This document shows positions 30,575 to 39,447 of a stretch of DNA of 64,000 bases, one piece after another. Position 1 is the stretch's first letter. Every line of letters starts with the position of its first letter. The notes under the pieces are model-generated. The model saw only the letters and a program-made list of their open reading frames with translations. It made no database searches and had not been told where the DNA came from. The position numbers and the translations under genes were made by a program. The stretch comes from Thecamonas trahens ATCC 50062 (lineage: Eukaryota; Apusozoa; Apusomonadida; Apusomonadidae). The stretch spans positions 57,241 through 121,240 of the forward strand of contig NW_013657635.1 in NCBI RefSeq assembly GCF_000142905.1. Direction: 5' to 3'.

Positions 30575-31912
30575 ATGCTCCGAGTGGTCCCTCTTCGGTC
30601 ACTCCGGGCTGCCGCCATGTCGCTCTCCCGCTTCGCCTCTGCGCCCGTCCTCCCGTACGCGGCTCGCTCGCCGACGTCATCGTCACCGTCATCATCATCG
30701 TCACCGTCATCATTCCCGGCAGCATTCTCCTCTGCTGCATCGCAGGCATCAGGCGGAGGCGCAGTGGCAGCGGCGGCAGCAGTCGCAGCTGAAGGCGTCG
30801 AGGATGCTGTGGGCTGGAGCCCGCCGTCGCTCGGTCGTGTTCCCTCGTTTGTCCGCATTGTGGAGGTCGCTCCGCGTGATGGTCTCCAGGCACTGCAGAC
30901 AGACGCAGAGATCACGGTCGATACCAAGATCTCGCTCATCCAGCAGTTGGCTCACGCCGGCCTGCGCAGTATCGAGGCTGGTTCGTTTGTCTCGGCAGAG
31001 TGGGTCCCGCTCATGAAGGGTTCGGACGAGGTCCTCCGTGCCGTCCTGGCCGATCCGGACATGACCGATGTGGCCTTCCCTGTCCTTGTCCCCAACACGT
31101 ACGGCTTCAAGCAAGCGCTCGAGGCGGGTGCCCGCGAGATTGCCGTCTTTACCGCAGCCTCCGAGTCGTTCTGCCAGGAGAACACCAACTGCTCCATCGC
31201 CCAGTCGCTCGCCCGCTGCGAAAAGGTCATCGGCCTGGCACAGGAGCACGACATCAAGGTCCGCGGCTACGTCTCGTGCGTCCTCGGCTGCCCGTACGAG
31301 GGCGAAATCGACTCGGCCATGGTGGCCTACGTCACCGAGCGCCTCTTCCAGATGGGCTGCTACGAGGTCTCACTCGGCGACACTATTGGCGTCGGCACGC
31401 CCGGCGCCACCGCCGCCCTCCTCTCCACCGTTCTCTCGGCCATGCCCGACGCCGTCGACAAGCTCGCCGTCCACTTCCACGATACCTACGGCCAGGCGCT
31501 CGCCAACATCACCATTGCTCTCCAGTACGGCATCTCGGTCGTCGACGCCTCAGTCGGCGGCCTCGGCGGCTGCCCGTACGCCCGCGGCGCCTCGGGCAAC
31601 GTCGCCACCGAGGACGTCGTCTACCTCCTGCAGGGCCTTGGCGTCGAGTGCGGCGTTGACCTCTCACGCCTCTGTGCCATCGGCCACTTTATCACATCGG
31701 AGCTCGGCGCTCCGTACATGTCGCGCGTCGGCCGCGCTGCCGGCAAACGCTCGGGCTTCCGCCGCTCGCGCACCTTTTCCGTCGCCGAGGGCACCGTCCG
31801 CACTCGCTACCTCCCGCCCACCGTCCCGCGCAAGCGTGTCTCGGACGAGGAGGAGGCCCGCATTCGCGCCCTATACGAGGATCAGGACAGCGGCGACCTC
31901 GAGTTCAAGTAA
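30575..31912 (+). CDS. HMGCL: Hydroxymethylglutaryl-CoA lyase, mitochondrial
   Basis: Cleaves HMG-CoA to acetyl-CoA and acetoacetate in leucine degradation and ketogenesis. About 445 residues. N-terminus (MLRVVPLRSLRAAAMSLSRF) is a mitochondrial targeting peptide followed by a Ser/Ala-rich spacer. TIM-barrel motifs: VEVAPRDGLQ (Asp/Arg active site), SIEAGSFVSAEWVP, ESFCQENTNCSI, YVSCVLGCPYEG, VSLGDTIGVG, LAVHFHDTYGQALAN (metal His), and the signature VGGLGGCPYARGASGNVATED with the catalytic Cys. All metal ligands are visible. Its 3' end overlaps the convergent kinase gene by eight bases. Confidence 0.95.
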   Translation: MLRVVPLRSLRAAAMSLSRFASAPVLPYAARSPTSSSPSSSSSPSSFPAAFSSAASQASGGGAVAAAAAVAAEGVEDAVGWSPPSLGRVPSFVRIVEVAPRDGLQALQTDAEITVDTKISLIQQLAHAGLRSIEAGSFVSAEWVPLMKGSDEVLRAVLADPDMTDVAFPVLVPNTYGFKQALEAGAREIAVFTAASESFCQENTNCSIAQSLARCEKVIGLAQEHDIKVRGYVSCVLGCPYEGEIDSAMVAYVTERLFQMGCYEVSLGDTIGVGTPGATAALLSTVLSAMPDAVDKLAVHFHDTYGQALANITIALQYGISVVDASVGGLGGCPYARGASGNVATEDVVYLLQGLGVECGVDLSRLCAIGHFITSELGAPYMSRVGRAAGKRSGFRRSRTFSVAEGTVRTRYLPPTVPRKRVSDEEEARIRALYEDQDSGDLEFK

Positions 31913-32669
31913 AAGCAATGCACGCCGCACCAGCTGCCCTCGCCTGCTCGTTGCTCACTGCTGGCTTGCCTGTCGCCTTGTCGTCAGTCTCCTGCAGCGC
32001 GTTGGCCAGCGCGTCGGCCGCAGCCTTGGCACTCGGCTGAGCGGCCAGCGCATCGGCAAGCTGAAAGGCCATGCCATTGGCGTCTGCATCCGGATCAAGC
32101 TCACCGTTGTTGTCGATCCGCACGGCGGCGAGCTCAAGCACTGCCGCCAGCTGCTGACCGTTGGGGTCGGGATGAGCGAGCTCGAGGGCCTCGGTCTGAG
32201 CAAACTCCTCGAAGGAGGTGATCGAGTCGCCAAGGCGCCCGCGGGCCCGCATGCGATGGTAGCGGACGCTTGGCTCGGCATCGACAGCCACTAGGACAAA
32301 CGGCACGCCAGTCGGACCGTCGCCCACAGCAGCAGCCAGCTCGCGGACCTCATCAGGATGGCGGAACGAGTCGACGACCCATCGAGGAGCATCGCCCGCA
32401 GCCACGCTGGCGGCGATGGAGGCGCCGACCCTTGCACCAAGCACGCCCGCCCCGCCTTCGTTCCGCAGCTCGTTTCCGCGAGCAATCAGTGCCGCCCGGC
32501 TCGGATCGATGCCGTCGCCCGCCAGCGACGACCGGATGGCATCCGAGAGAGAGACGACCCGGCAACCGGCAGCCGCCGCCAGCGCCGCGCAGAGGACCGA
32601 CTTGCCCGACCCGTTCAGCCCACACACCCCGACCACCAGCCCGCGCCCGCTCATGCCCGCGAATTCCAT
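31905..32669 (-). CDS. P-loop nucleotide kinase, dephospho-CoA kinase-related
   Basis: About 255 residues (starts possible at 32669 MEFAGM or 32654 MSGRGLVV). Walker A GLNGSGKS; then VVSLSDAIRSSL, GNELRNEGGAGVLGARV, a second-strand acid RWVVDSFRHPDEV, and lid-type RMRARGRLGDSITSFEEFAQ. This order matches a small family related to dephospho-CoA kinase (arCOG 'dephospho-CoA kinase-related') found in archaea and in N-termini of some deoxycytidylate deaminases. No deaminase domain follows here. Substrate unknown. Converges on HMG-CoA lyase. Confidence 0.7.
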   Translation of the reverse strand: MEFAGMSGRGLVVGVCGLNGSGKSVLCAALAAAAGCRVVSLSDAIRSSLAGDGIDPSRAALIARGNELRNEGGAGVLGARVGASIAASVAAGDAPRWVVDSFRHPDEVRELAAAVGDGPTGVPFVLVAVDAEPSVRYHRMRARGRLGDSITSFEEFAQTEALELAHPDPNGQQLAAVLELAAVRIDNNGELDPDADANGMAFQLADALAAQPSAKAAADALANALQETDDKATGKPAVSNEQARAAGAACIAFT

Positions 32670-32705
32670 CTGTTTGAAGGTGCTGTTGCTTGGAGTTGCG
32701 TGGTG

Positions 32706-32990
32706 CCGCAAGGGGGGCGGGGGGGGGGGGGGGGGGGAAGCTAGGCCAGGCGGGGCGAGGAGGTGAGTCGCGGCGACGGGGCGAGTCGGGGCGATGGGAT
32801 GAGTCGGGGTGATGGGATGAGTCGGGGTGATGGGATGAGTCGGGGTGATGGGATGAGTCGGGGTGATGGGATGAGTCGGGGTGATGGGATGAGTCGGGGT
32901 GATGGGATGAGTCGGGGTGATGGGATGAGTCGGGGTGATGGGATGAGTCGGGGTGATGGGATGAGTCGGGGCGATGGGGCCAAGCGGGAC
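32706..32990. repeat. G tract followed by an 18-bp minisatellite
   Basis: A G-rich run (about 32711-32738) is followed by about twelve units of the 18-bp sequence gatgggatgagtcggggt (about 32763-32985). Because 18 is a multiple of three both strands stay open (MSRGDG repeats on plus, SPRLIP on minus), but no start, context or flanking coding sense supports a gene. Confidence 0.85.
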
Positions 32991-33255
32991 GCGTCGGTTG
33001 TGCTCACGTGCACTGGACTTTGTTTCATGCGGGGACGATTAGTGATGCAGTGCTGTGGCACACAGGCATTGTGGTCGGGATTTGTAGTCAATCTCGCGGC
33101 AATCTGCAGGTCGACAGCGTGATGAGCGGTGCGAGCTTGCCGACGCAAGACGACATGCTGTTGGCTGGCGCGTCCGAGAGCTCCAGTTCGTCGAGCTCGT
33201 CGAGCTTGGTAAGCTCATCAAGCTTTGAGCAGTTGTCGACGACGCAGTCACCGAC

Positions 33256-34815
33256 TCACTCACCGAGGACGGCGCGCGGCGTGCCGCACTCGCCGCAGAA
33301 CTTTTGCGAGGAGGACGAGAAGCGGACGCCGCACTCGCCGCAGAACTTTGCGCGGCGAGCGGCGGTGGACGGCCGCGCGGCAGTGGACGGCCGCGAGGGC
33401 TCGCGCTCGCGCGGGCGAATGTTTCTGTGGCGACCGCGGGATCTTGCCTGAGCACCGACCTTGGCAGGCATGGTCGAGGCGAGGCGTCCACCGCCGTACC
33501 CGCTCTGCCGGCCGTGGCCGTCGTCGTCGTCGAGGGAGTCGGGTTCGGAGGCTTCGAGCTCATAGTCTGAGGGCGGATGGCGCGGCGAGCGGTTGGGTCG
33601 CGCATGCTGGCGCGGCTGGTCGGACGGTGAGGCACGAGGCCGGCGGCGCTGGCGGGGCGGCGAGTCCCGCGCGACGGCACCGCCGGTCTTGACGCCGCGC
33701 GCGCCGGCCTTGTGGCGCTCGCCGCCGCGGGCATAGCGGTTGTGTGTGGGCGGCGGCTTGGGGCGCGCCTCTGTGGTGGCGCAGCGGGGGATGTGGCGCG
33801 CGGCGACGGTCTCGTTGAAGCGGCGTGAGCAGTGCGGGCACTGGATATAGTCGTCGTGGGCATCGTACTCGGGCGGCGGGAGCTCGTCGAGGCGACCGGC
33901 CTTCTGGTACGCGGTGACCTTGCGGGCGTTGCGGACAGCGCGGATGAACGACTCGTGCTTTGCCCGCCAGTTGTTGACCGGCTTGGGCGAAGCCTTCTTG
34001 TGAACACCGGCCTTGACGTATTTGGCGGCTTCGGTGCCTGCAACCCGGGCCTTGGTCGAGTTGAACACCTTACGTTTCTTGCCCGGCGAGGCGGTGCAGA
34101 CCCGGGCGTGCTTGTCGACGCGGTCGGGCGCAAACTTGCGGCCGCAGTGCGGGCACGGCGTGAGATTTTCCGGTGGCGGGGCGATGGCCTCGTCCGGATC
34201 AAAATCGTAGCTGGCTGACGGCGGGAGCGGGGCGTCATCGCCAGCATAGTCGTCGAGGATGTCGGACGAGGCCGAGCCGTGGGACGGCGAGCGCGAGGCT
34301 GGCGAGCGGCGGTTGCGGGAGCTGTGGCGCGGGCGCGGCGATCGCGAGTGCGACGCGGCGGACGCCGGGCTGCGCGACTCGCCGCGGAGGCGGGCGCGGG
34401 CGCGGGCCTGAGCTCTGCGAGCCTCATCGGACGGCGGGGCCGAGGCGTGGGTCGACTTGCGTGACGGTGGGCCACCGCGGTTGAGATCGATCTTTTTTGC
34501 GCCGGGCTTGCACGAGCGCAGGTGGACCTCGAGGCGATCCGGGTTAAAGGTGCGGGCGCAGTGCGGGCATGCGGCGAGGGAGGACTTCCAGGCCTTGAAG
34601 GCGGCGTCGTTGACCTCGTCCTGGCTTGCACCCTGCGGCGGCGGCGTCGGCATCTTCTGACGCAGGTGCTTGGGCAGACGGGCCTGCTGCTGCTTGAATT
34701 TCTTGAGGCACTGCTTCTGGTGGATGGCGAGCGAGCGCGTGCCGAACTGTCGCCCGCAGATGTAGCAGGTGAGGCCCGGCATCGACTTGACCGGCCCGCG
34801 GTTGCCGGGGAACAT
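33256..34815 (-). CDS. Multi-zinc-finger (C2HC-type) protein with C-terminal zinc ribbon
   Basis: 519 residues. Four C2HC fingers of the ZC2HC1 type: LTCYICGRQFGTRSLAIHQ, ACPHCARTFNPDRLEVHL, TPCPHCGRKFAPDRVDKHAR and IQCPHCSRRFNETVAARHI, separated by basic, Arg/Ser/Pro-rich linkers (RSRSPRPRHSSRNRRS). A C-terminal double CxxC ribbon KFCGECGVRF...KFCGECGTPRAVLG closes it. Similar proteins in protists are ciliary or RNA-associated; the role here is unknown. The stop is a TGA in GTGAGTGAG; in the same frame coding-like sequence continues (KLDELTKLDELDELELSDAP), and a GTGAGT donor with a CTGCAG acceptor could also splice to a short last exon ending near 33039. The C-terminus is therefore uncertain. 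Confidence 0.82.
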   Translation of the reverse strand: MFPGNRGPVKSMPGLTCYICGRQFGTRSLAIHQKQCLKKFKQQQARLPKHLRQKMPTPPPQGASQDEVNDAAFKAWKSSLAACPHCARTFNPDRLEVHLRSCKPGAKKIDLNRGGPPSRKSTHASAPPSDEARRAQARARARLRGESRSPASAASHSRSPRPRHSSRNRRSPASRSPSHGSASSDILDDYAGDDAPLPPSASYDFDPDEAIAPPPENLTPCPHCGRKFAPDRVDKHARVCTASPGKKRKVFNSTKARVAGTEAAKYVKAGVHKKASPKPVNNWRAKHESFIRAVRNARKVTAYQKAGRLDELPPPEYDAHDDYIQCPHCSRRFNETVAARHIPRCATTEARPKPPPTHNRYARGGERHKAGARGVKTGGAVARDSPPRQRRRPRASPSDQPRQHARPNRSPRHPPSDYELEASEPDSLDDDDGHGRQSGYGGGRLASTMPAKVGAQARSRGRHRNIRPREREPSRPSTAARPSTAARRAKFCGECGVRFSSSSQKFCGECGTPRAVLGE

Positions 34816-35244
34816 GGCGGCGGGGGTGGGAGGGGGAGGGGGGAGGGGGAGGGGGGAGTGGGGGAGGGGACAGTCTACTGGGGATGTGGCTGCCTGCGGT
34901 GGGTGGGTGGGTGGGTGGTGGGCGGTGGGGGAGGTGGGTGGTGGCCTGTGTGACCTGTCGGCGGTCGTGGTGTGGTGGCCTGTCGGCGGTGTGGGTGGGC
35001 GGGCGGGAGTGGTGGACGGGTGACCGAACGAATTGTTCGATGAAATGAGTGTGGTTGTTTCGGGCGAGCCACAAGGAGGTGAACTCGCTTGGGATGGGGA
35101 TTCTGGTTAATCAGAGTCGTGCGTTTGATGCTCCACAGTGGGCTCCAAGGTCTGGGTCTGAATCAGTGGTTGGGCAACTGGTTAGGTGAGATTGCGGTGT
35201 ATGTAGGAGGGGGAGGGGGGGGGGGGGGGGGGCAGAGGCAAGAA
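34816..35244. other. Spacer with (GGGA)n/(GTGG)n and a G tract
   Basis: The plus strand is G-rich: GGGAGGGGGA runs at 34826-34870, GGTGGGTGG at 34898-34935, and a run of about 20 G at 35212-35233 just past the stop codon of UDP-xylose synthase. No gene seen. Confidence 0.5.
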
Positions 35245-36662
35245 TCAATAGTTCTTGGTCGGCGGGCGCCACTTGGTGAGGTCGAGGTTGGCAAAGTACT
35301 CGATGGTCTTGACAAGGCCCTCCTCGAGCTGAATGGTCGGCTCCCAGCCGCCGAGCTTCTCCTTGGCGAGGGTGATATCCGGGCGGCGCATGACCGGGTC
35401 GTCGACAGGCGCGGGCATGTGCACGATCTTGGACTCCGAGTTGGTCAGCCGGATCACAATGTCGGCCAGCTCACGGATGGTAAACTCGTGCGGGTTGCCA
35501 GTGTTGACCGGGCCGGTAAAGTCGTCCTCGTTGTTCACCATACGGATCATGGCCTCGATGAGATCGTCCACATACTGGAACGACCGGGTCTGCTGCCCAT
35601 CGCCGTAGATGGTGATGTCCTCGCCGGCGAGAGCCTGACGGATAAAGTTGGAGACCACGCGACCGTCGTACCTAAATATCGTTCGTTGCAAATGGATGCA
35701 CATGCGTGAGTGAGGAGGTGGAGGAAGGGAGGGGGGGAAGGGTGCCAGTTGCCAAGAAAGGGTTGGCAGCGCAAGGCGCGCAAGGCGTTGATCAGAGAGA
35801 GAAACCGTTAAGTAGTTAAGTATCATCAGGAGATTAGGTTCAGACCTGTAGTAAAACAATCATCACATCAACAGCGCAGCGGGTGCAGCCAGGGGGGGGA
35901 GGGGGGGAGGAGGGAAAGAATCGAGTACGTACGGGTGGAGGTTGGGGCCATAGGTGTTGAAGATGCGAACAATGCGGATCTTGGTGCCATGCATGCGGTT
36001 GTGGTCAAAGAAGAGGGTCTCAGCGGCACGCTTGCCCTCGTCGTAGCAGGCGCGCGGGCCGGTGCACGAGACGTTGCCGCGATAGTCCTCGGTCTGCGGG
36101 TGGACGAGCGGGTCGCCGTAGCACTCCGAGGTGGAGGCCTGCAGGATGGTGGCGCCGTTGTACTTGGCGAGGTCAAGCATGTTGATGGCGCCAAGGATGC
36201 AGGTCTTCATGGTCCCGATGGGATCCCACTGATAGTGGCCGGGCGCCGCCGGGCAGGCCAGGTTGTAGATCTGGTCGAGACCCTCGAGCTGGAGCGGCTC
36301 GCGGATGTCGTGACGGATAAACTCAAAGTTGTCCTTGTCCATCAGGTGGGCCACGTTCGACTTTTGCCCGGTGAACAGGTTGTCCACGCCTGCAGCAGCC
36401 ATTGGTTGCAAAACGGGCGGTGGCGGGAGAGAGGGTGGGGAGGGAGGGTGAGTCGGTGACGATAAGTTGAAAATATTCTTGCAAAAGGCGACGGCAGTAA
36501 TCCACGCCTCGGCCACCCCCCACCCCCTGGTCGCGCTCATGGCGCTGCAGCTTGCGTACAGATAACATCATGCCCCTCGCCGACAAGGCGGGTGCAGAGG
36601 TGCGAGCCAAGGAAGCCGGCGCCACCGGTAACAAGAATGCGCTTGAACTGGATGTCCGCCAT
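35245..36662 (-). CDS. UXS: UDP-xylose synthase (UDP-glucuronate decarboxylase)
   Basis: Converts UDP-glucuronate to UDP-xylose with bound NAD+. Three exons: 36560-36662, 35933-36389 and 35245-35671; introns have donors GTACGC and GTACGT, acceptors TGCAG and TTTAG. Junctions restore perfect sense ([21 protein letters not shown]). Short-chain dehydrogenase signature: [15 protein letters not shown] (NAD-binding Gly triplet), [43 protein letters not shown] (Thr/Ser), [13 protein letters not shown] (Tyr-x3-Lys), [12 protein letters not shown], and [16 protein letters not shown]. It lacks a membrane anchor, so a cytosolic enzyme feeding glycosylation is expected. 328 residues. Confidence 0.93.
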
Positions 36663-37969
36663 GGTGGGGTGTGTGGGGTGAGAGCGGTGTGCGAGAAACG
36701 GAGGAAAGAGTATGAAAACAGACGCGACAGAGGCAAAACTCGCGAGCACACAAAGGACCAGATGCATCAGCCGTCGGAACGTCACACAACCAAGCCAACC
36801 ACCGATGGTCGGCACACATCCCATCGGCACACAGCCACACACGATCGGTACCGCGATGAATGAATGGCTGGAACGGGCACCGGTGGCGCGCAACGCGCCA
36901 CAGAGAAGAGACGCGCTCGTCTAGGCTCTGCCTCTCTACCTTGAGCTCCATCACCCACCCGCATACGCAGCTAGCTGCTCAACGCCCGCCCGGCTGCAGA
37001 TTGAGATCAAGATCCCCTTCTTCTCGCCAAAGCCACGGTTGTGGTCTGCAAGCCAGTTCCAACTGCAGCAGCAGAACATCAGGCATCGTGTTGCCCCTCG
37101 CCCCGCCCTCCTTCCCATCTTCTCCTCCTTGCAGGCACAATCGAACAAAATTGACTATTGTCTGACATGACCAACGATGACGTGAGCGGAGCGGCCGAAA
37201 AGGCAGCATTTTGTTCGGTGGAGCCGTTCTTTCCAACCACTCGACATTGGCATTGGCCACCAGCTCGCAGTGGCCACCACAACCTCGCCCAACGCAGCCG
37301 GCACGACTCGTCGCCGAGGTACGTAACCAGAACGAGGATTAGCAGCGGGCAGAGTGTGCGCATAGCGGAAAGTCTATGCAACCATAGAGCCCAAGGGTGA
37401 TACGAGGAGCGTTCACAGAGGATCCTCCGGTGCTTCCCCCCTTCCCCCCCCCCCCCCCTTCCCGGCACCTTCCCGGTTGGTTGGTGGTGGTGCTTGGCTG
37501 GCTGCGGTTGGACGGTTTTTTGCCTGTGCCCCTTGATCGATCGGTCACCCGCAGCTCCCCTGGGCGGGGTGGCGAGTGGGGGGAGCAAATGCCAGGGGCT
37601 GGCAGCGACATGACCACGCGGTGTAGAGCATGTGCAGAACCGGGAGCGCAGATGGTATGCGCGGGAAGGATGCGGGGAAAGCAAGGCGGAAAGCGTCGTT
37701 GTCGGCGTCGCTCAGACAGCAGCGGCTTTGGCAGCGGACGGTTGAGCCGCAAAACGTTGGTGGCGAGAGAGAGGGAGGACGGGTGAAGGATGTCGCGGCA
37801 GGAGGGGGGGGGGGGGGAGGCAGATGCGGCGGACACGGCAGCGACTCACGCAGGGAGGGGTCGGTGACTGATTGCGGCAGTAGTAGTTGTGCTACGGCTG
37901 TCCCCCGGAACAAAGCCCGGCCAACGAGGGTAGGCACGGCGCATTCCGCGGCGAGAGGCAGTTGCTAGC
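36663..37969. other. 1.3-kb region without a recognised gene
   Basis: This is the promoter side of both UXS (minus) and the kinase (plus). Short open frames occur on both strands but none has a good start, a known domain or the usual codon bias. C and G runs are at 37444-37457 and 37805-37817. A non-coding RNA cannot be excluded. Confidence 0.4.
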
Positions 37970-39294
37970 ATGGCAGATGCAACGGTGAAGCTTGTGCTGG
38001 GGATGGAGGGGACGGATGAGAAGTTTGAAGTTGTGGTGGGCTCGTACGATGAGCTCTCGAGCGAGGCCAAGAAGCAGTGGCGCGAGCTGTACGGCAAGGC
38101 GCTGTCACACCGGATGGTTGTGGGCGGGAACAAAGTGACGCGCGACGACTTTGGGGCGCTCAAGCCCGGGACGCTGGTCATGCTTGAGGCCAAGGAAGAG
38201 AAAAAGTCCAAGTCCAAGTCCAAGTCCAAGTCCAAGTCGAAATCCAAGTCCAAGTCCAAGTCCAAGTTGCGCGGGTCGATGGGCTCGCGGGCGTCATCGT
38301 CTGTGGAGATTTCCGACATCGACGCAAGGGACATGAAGCTGGCCGACTTTGACATCATCAAGACGGTGGGCACGGGCACGTTTGGGCGCGTCCTGCTTGC
38401 CAACTTTTCCAAGAATGGCTCTGTCTACGCCATCAAGTGTCTCCGCAAGGCAGACATTCTGCGGCAGAAGCAGCTGCGGCACGTCAAGTCTGAGACCGAG
38501 ATCCTTGCGCGGATCTCGCACCCTTTATTGTTAACATGAGGTGGTGCTTCCAGGACCTCCGCAATGTGTACATGGTGCTCGACTATGTCGTCGGCGGTGA
38601 GCTCTTTACCTACCTCGGCAACCTCGGACAGTTCACCAAGCGTATGACCGTCTTCTTTGCCGCCGAAATCGTCCTCGTCCTCGAGTACCTGCACTCACTC
38701 GGCATTGTCTACCGCGATCTCAAGCCCGAAAACGTGCTCATCGACCGCGATGGCCACATCCGCATCACCGACTTTGGTTTTGCCAAGTACCTCGACGACT
38801 CCACCTTTACCGTCTGCGGCACCGTCGACTACCTTGCGCCCGAAATCATTAAGAAGCAGGGCCACGGGTTCGGCGTCGACATTTGGGCCGTCGGCGTCCT
38901 CATCTACGAGATGCTCGCCGGCGTCCCGCCCTTTGACGACGACTGCCAGATCGCAGTCTGCACTCGAATCCTCGACGTTGACCTCGACTTTCCACCCGAG
39001 TTTGACGATGACACCATCGACATTGTCGAGGGCCTCTGCACCGAGGAGGAGGAGGATCGCCTTGGCTGTGGCCCGCGCGGCTTTGCAGAGATCAAGGAGC
39101 ATCCGTTCTTTTCCACTGTCGACTGGGACGCCGCTCTCAAGCGCAAGATGATGCCACCCTTTGTCCCGGCCGTCGACGAGGAAGACGACACCTCGTGCTT
39201 CCCCGACTACGACGAGGTCGATGTCACAGCCCTCGAAGCCGAGGACTACGATGTTGACCAGGAGCTGTTCAGCGAGTTTTGCAAGCGGGAATGA
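37970..39294 (+). CDS. AGC-family Ser/Thr kinase, PKA catalytic-subunit-like, one frame break
   Basis: N-terminal 70 residues form an unrecognised small domain (MADATVKLVLGMEGTDEKFE), then a Lys-Ser dipeptide run encoded by an (AAGTCC)n microsatellite. Kinase domain from residue about 125: GTGTFGRVLLA, YAIKCLRK (Lys), YRDLKPENVLID, ITDFGFAKYL, CGTVDYLAPEI, VDIWAVGVLIYEMLAGVPPF, and a C-terminal AGC tail (PPFVPAVDEEDDTSCFPDYDE). These match PKA/PRKX closely. At about 38522 one base is missing: HPLLLT-stop becomes HPFIVNMRWCFQD with one extra C or T. The downstream frame begins at 38536 in the other phase. Probably cAMP-regulated or PRKX-type; an R subunit is not in this window. Confidence 0.88.
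38203..38270 (+). repeat. (AAGTCC)n hexanucleotide microsatellite in coding sequence
   Basis: About ten AAGTCC units encode Lys-Ser repeats between the N-terminal domain and the kinase domain of the AGC kinase gene. Length variation would keep frame. Confidence 0.85.
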
Positions 39295-39447
39295 CTGCCG
39301 AAAACAACACCTTGTGTCCAGTGGAGGGGGTGGGGGGGTTGGGGTTGGGGTTGGGGAGGGAGGAGGGGGGGGGGGGGGGGGGCGCCAACTCGGTTGGCTG
39401 GCTGGCTGCGGGCCGTCAGTCTGACAGCTCTCTCTCGACTCGATTGC
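39295..39447. repeat. Telomere-like GGTTGGGG run and G tract
   Basis: Between the kinase stop and the EEP gene start. Three GGGGTT-type units (ggttggggttggggttgggg, about 39336-39356) are followed by a G tract (about 39366-39382). The run is too short to be a telomere and probably reflects the general G-tract habit of spacers here. Confidence 0.6.

Noticed and set aside
32741-33148. Open frames made of SPRLIP or MSRGDG repeats
   Set aside because: They come from an 18-bp minisatellite open in several frames; no flanking coding sequence supports them.
33039-34631. Long minus-strand open frame (530 codons) overlapping the zinc-finger gene
   Set aside because: Its sequence is Arg/Pro/Ser/Thr-rich, typical of an off-frame reading of GC-rich DNA; the zinc fingers are in the other frame. 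Only its last part may be a terminal exon.
36663-37969. Protein-coding gene in the 1.3-kb gap
   Set aside because: Short frames on both strands lack starts, domains and codon bias; a plus-strand frame near 36925-37165 has no ATG and a stop just before it.
38529-38540. TGA in the PKA-like kinase as readthrough
   Set aside because: Downstream kinase sequence is in another phase; one inserted base gives HPFIVNMRW, the conserved kinase sequence.
39336-39382. Telomere
   Set aside because: Only about three GGGGTT units inside a gene-rich region with genes on both sides.
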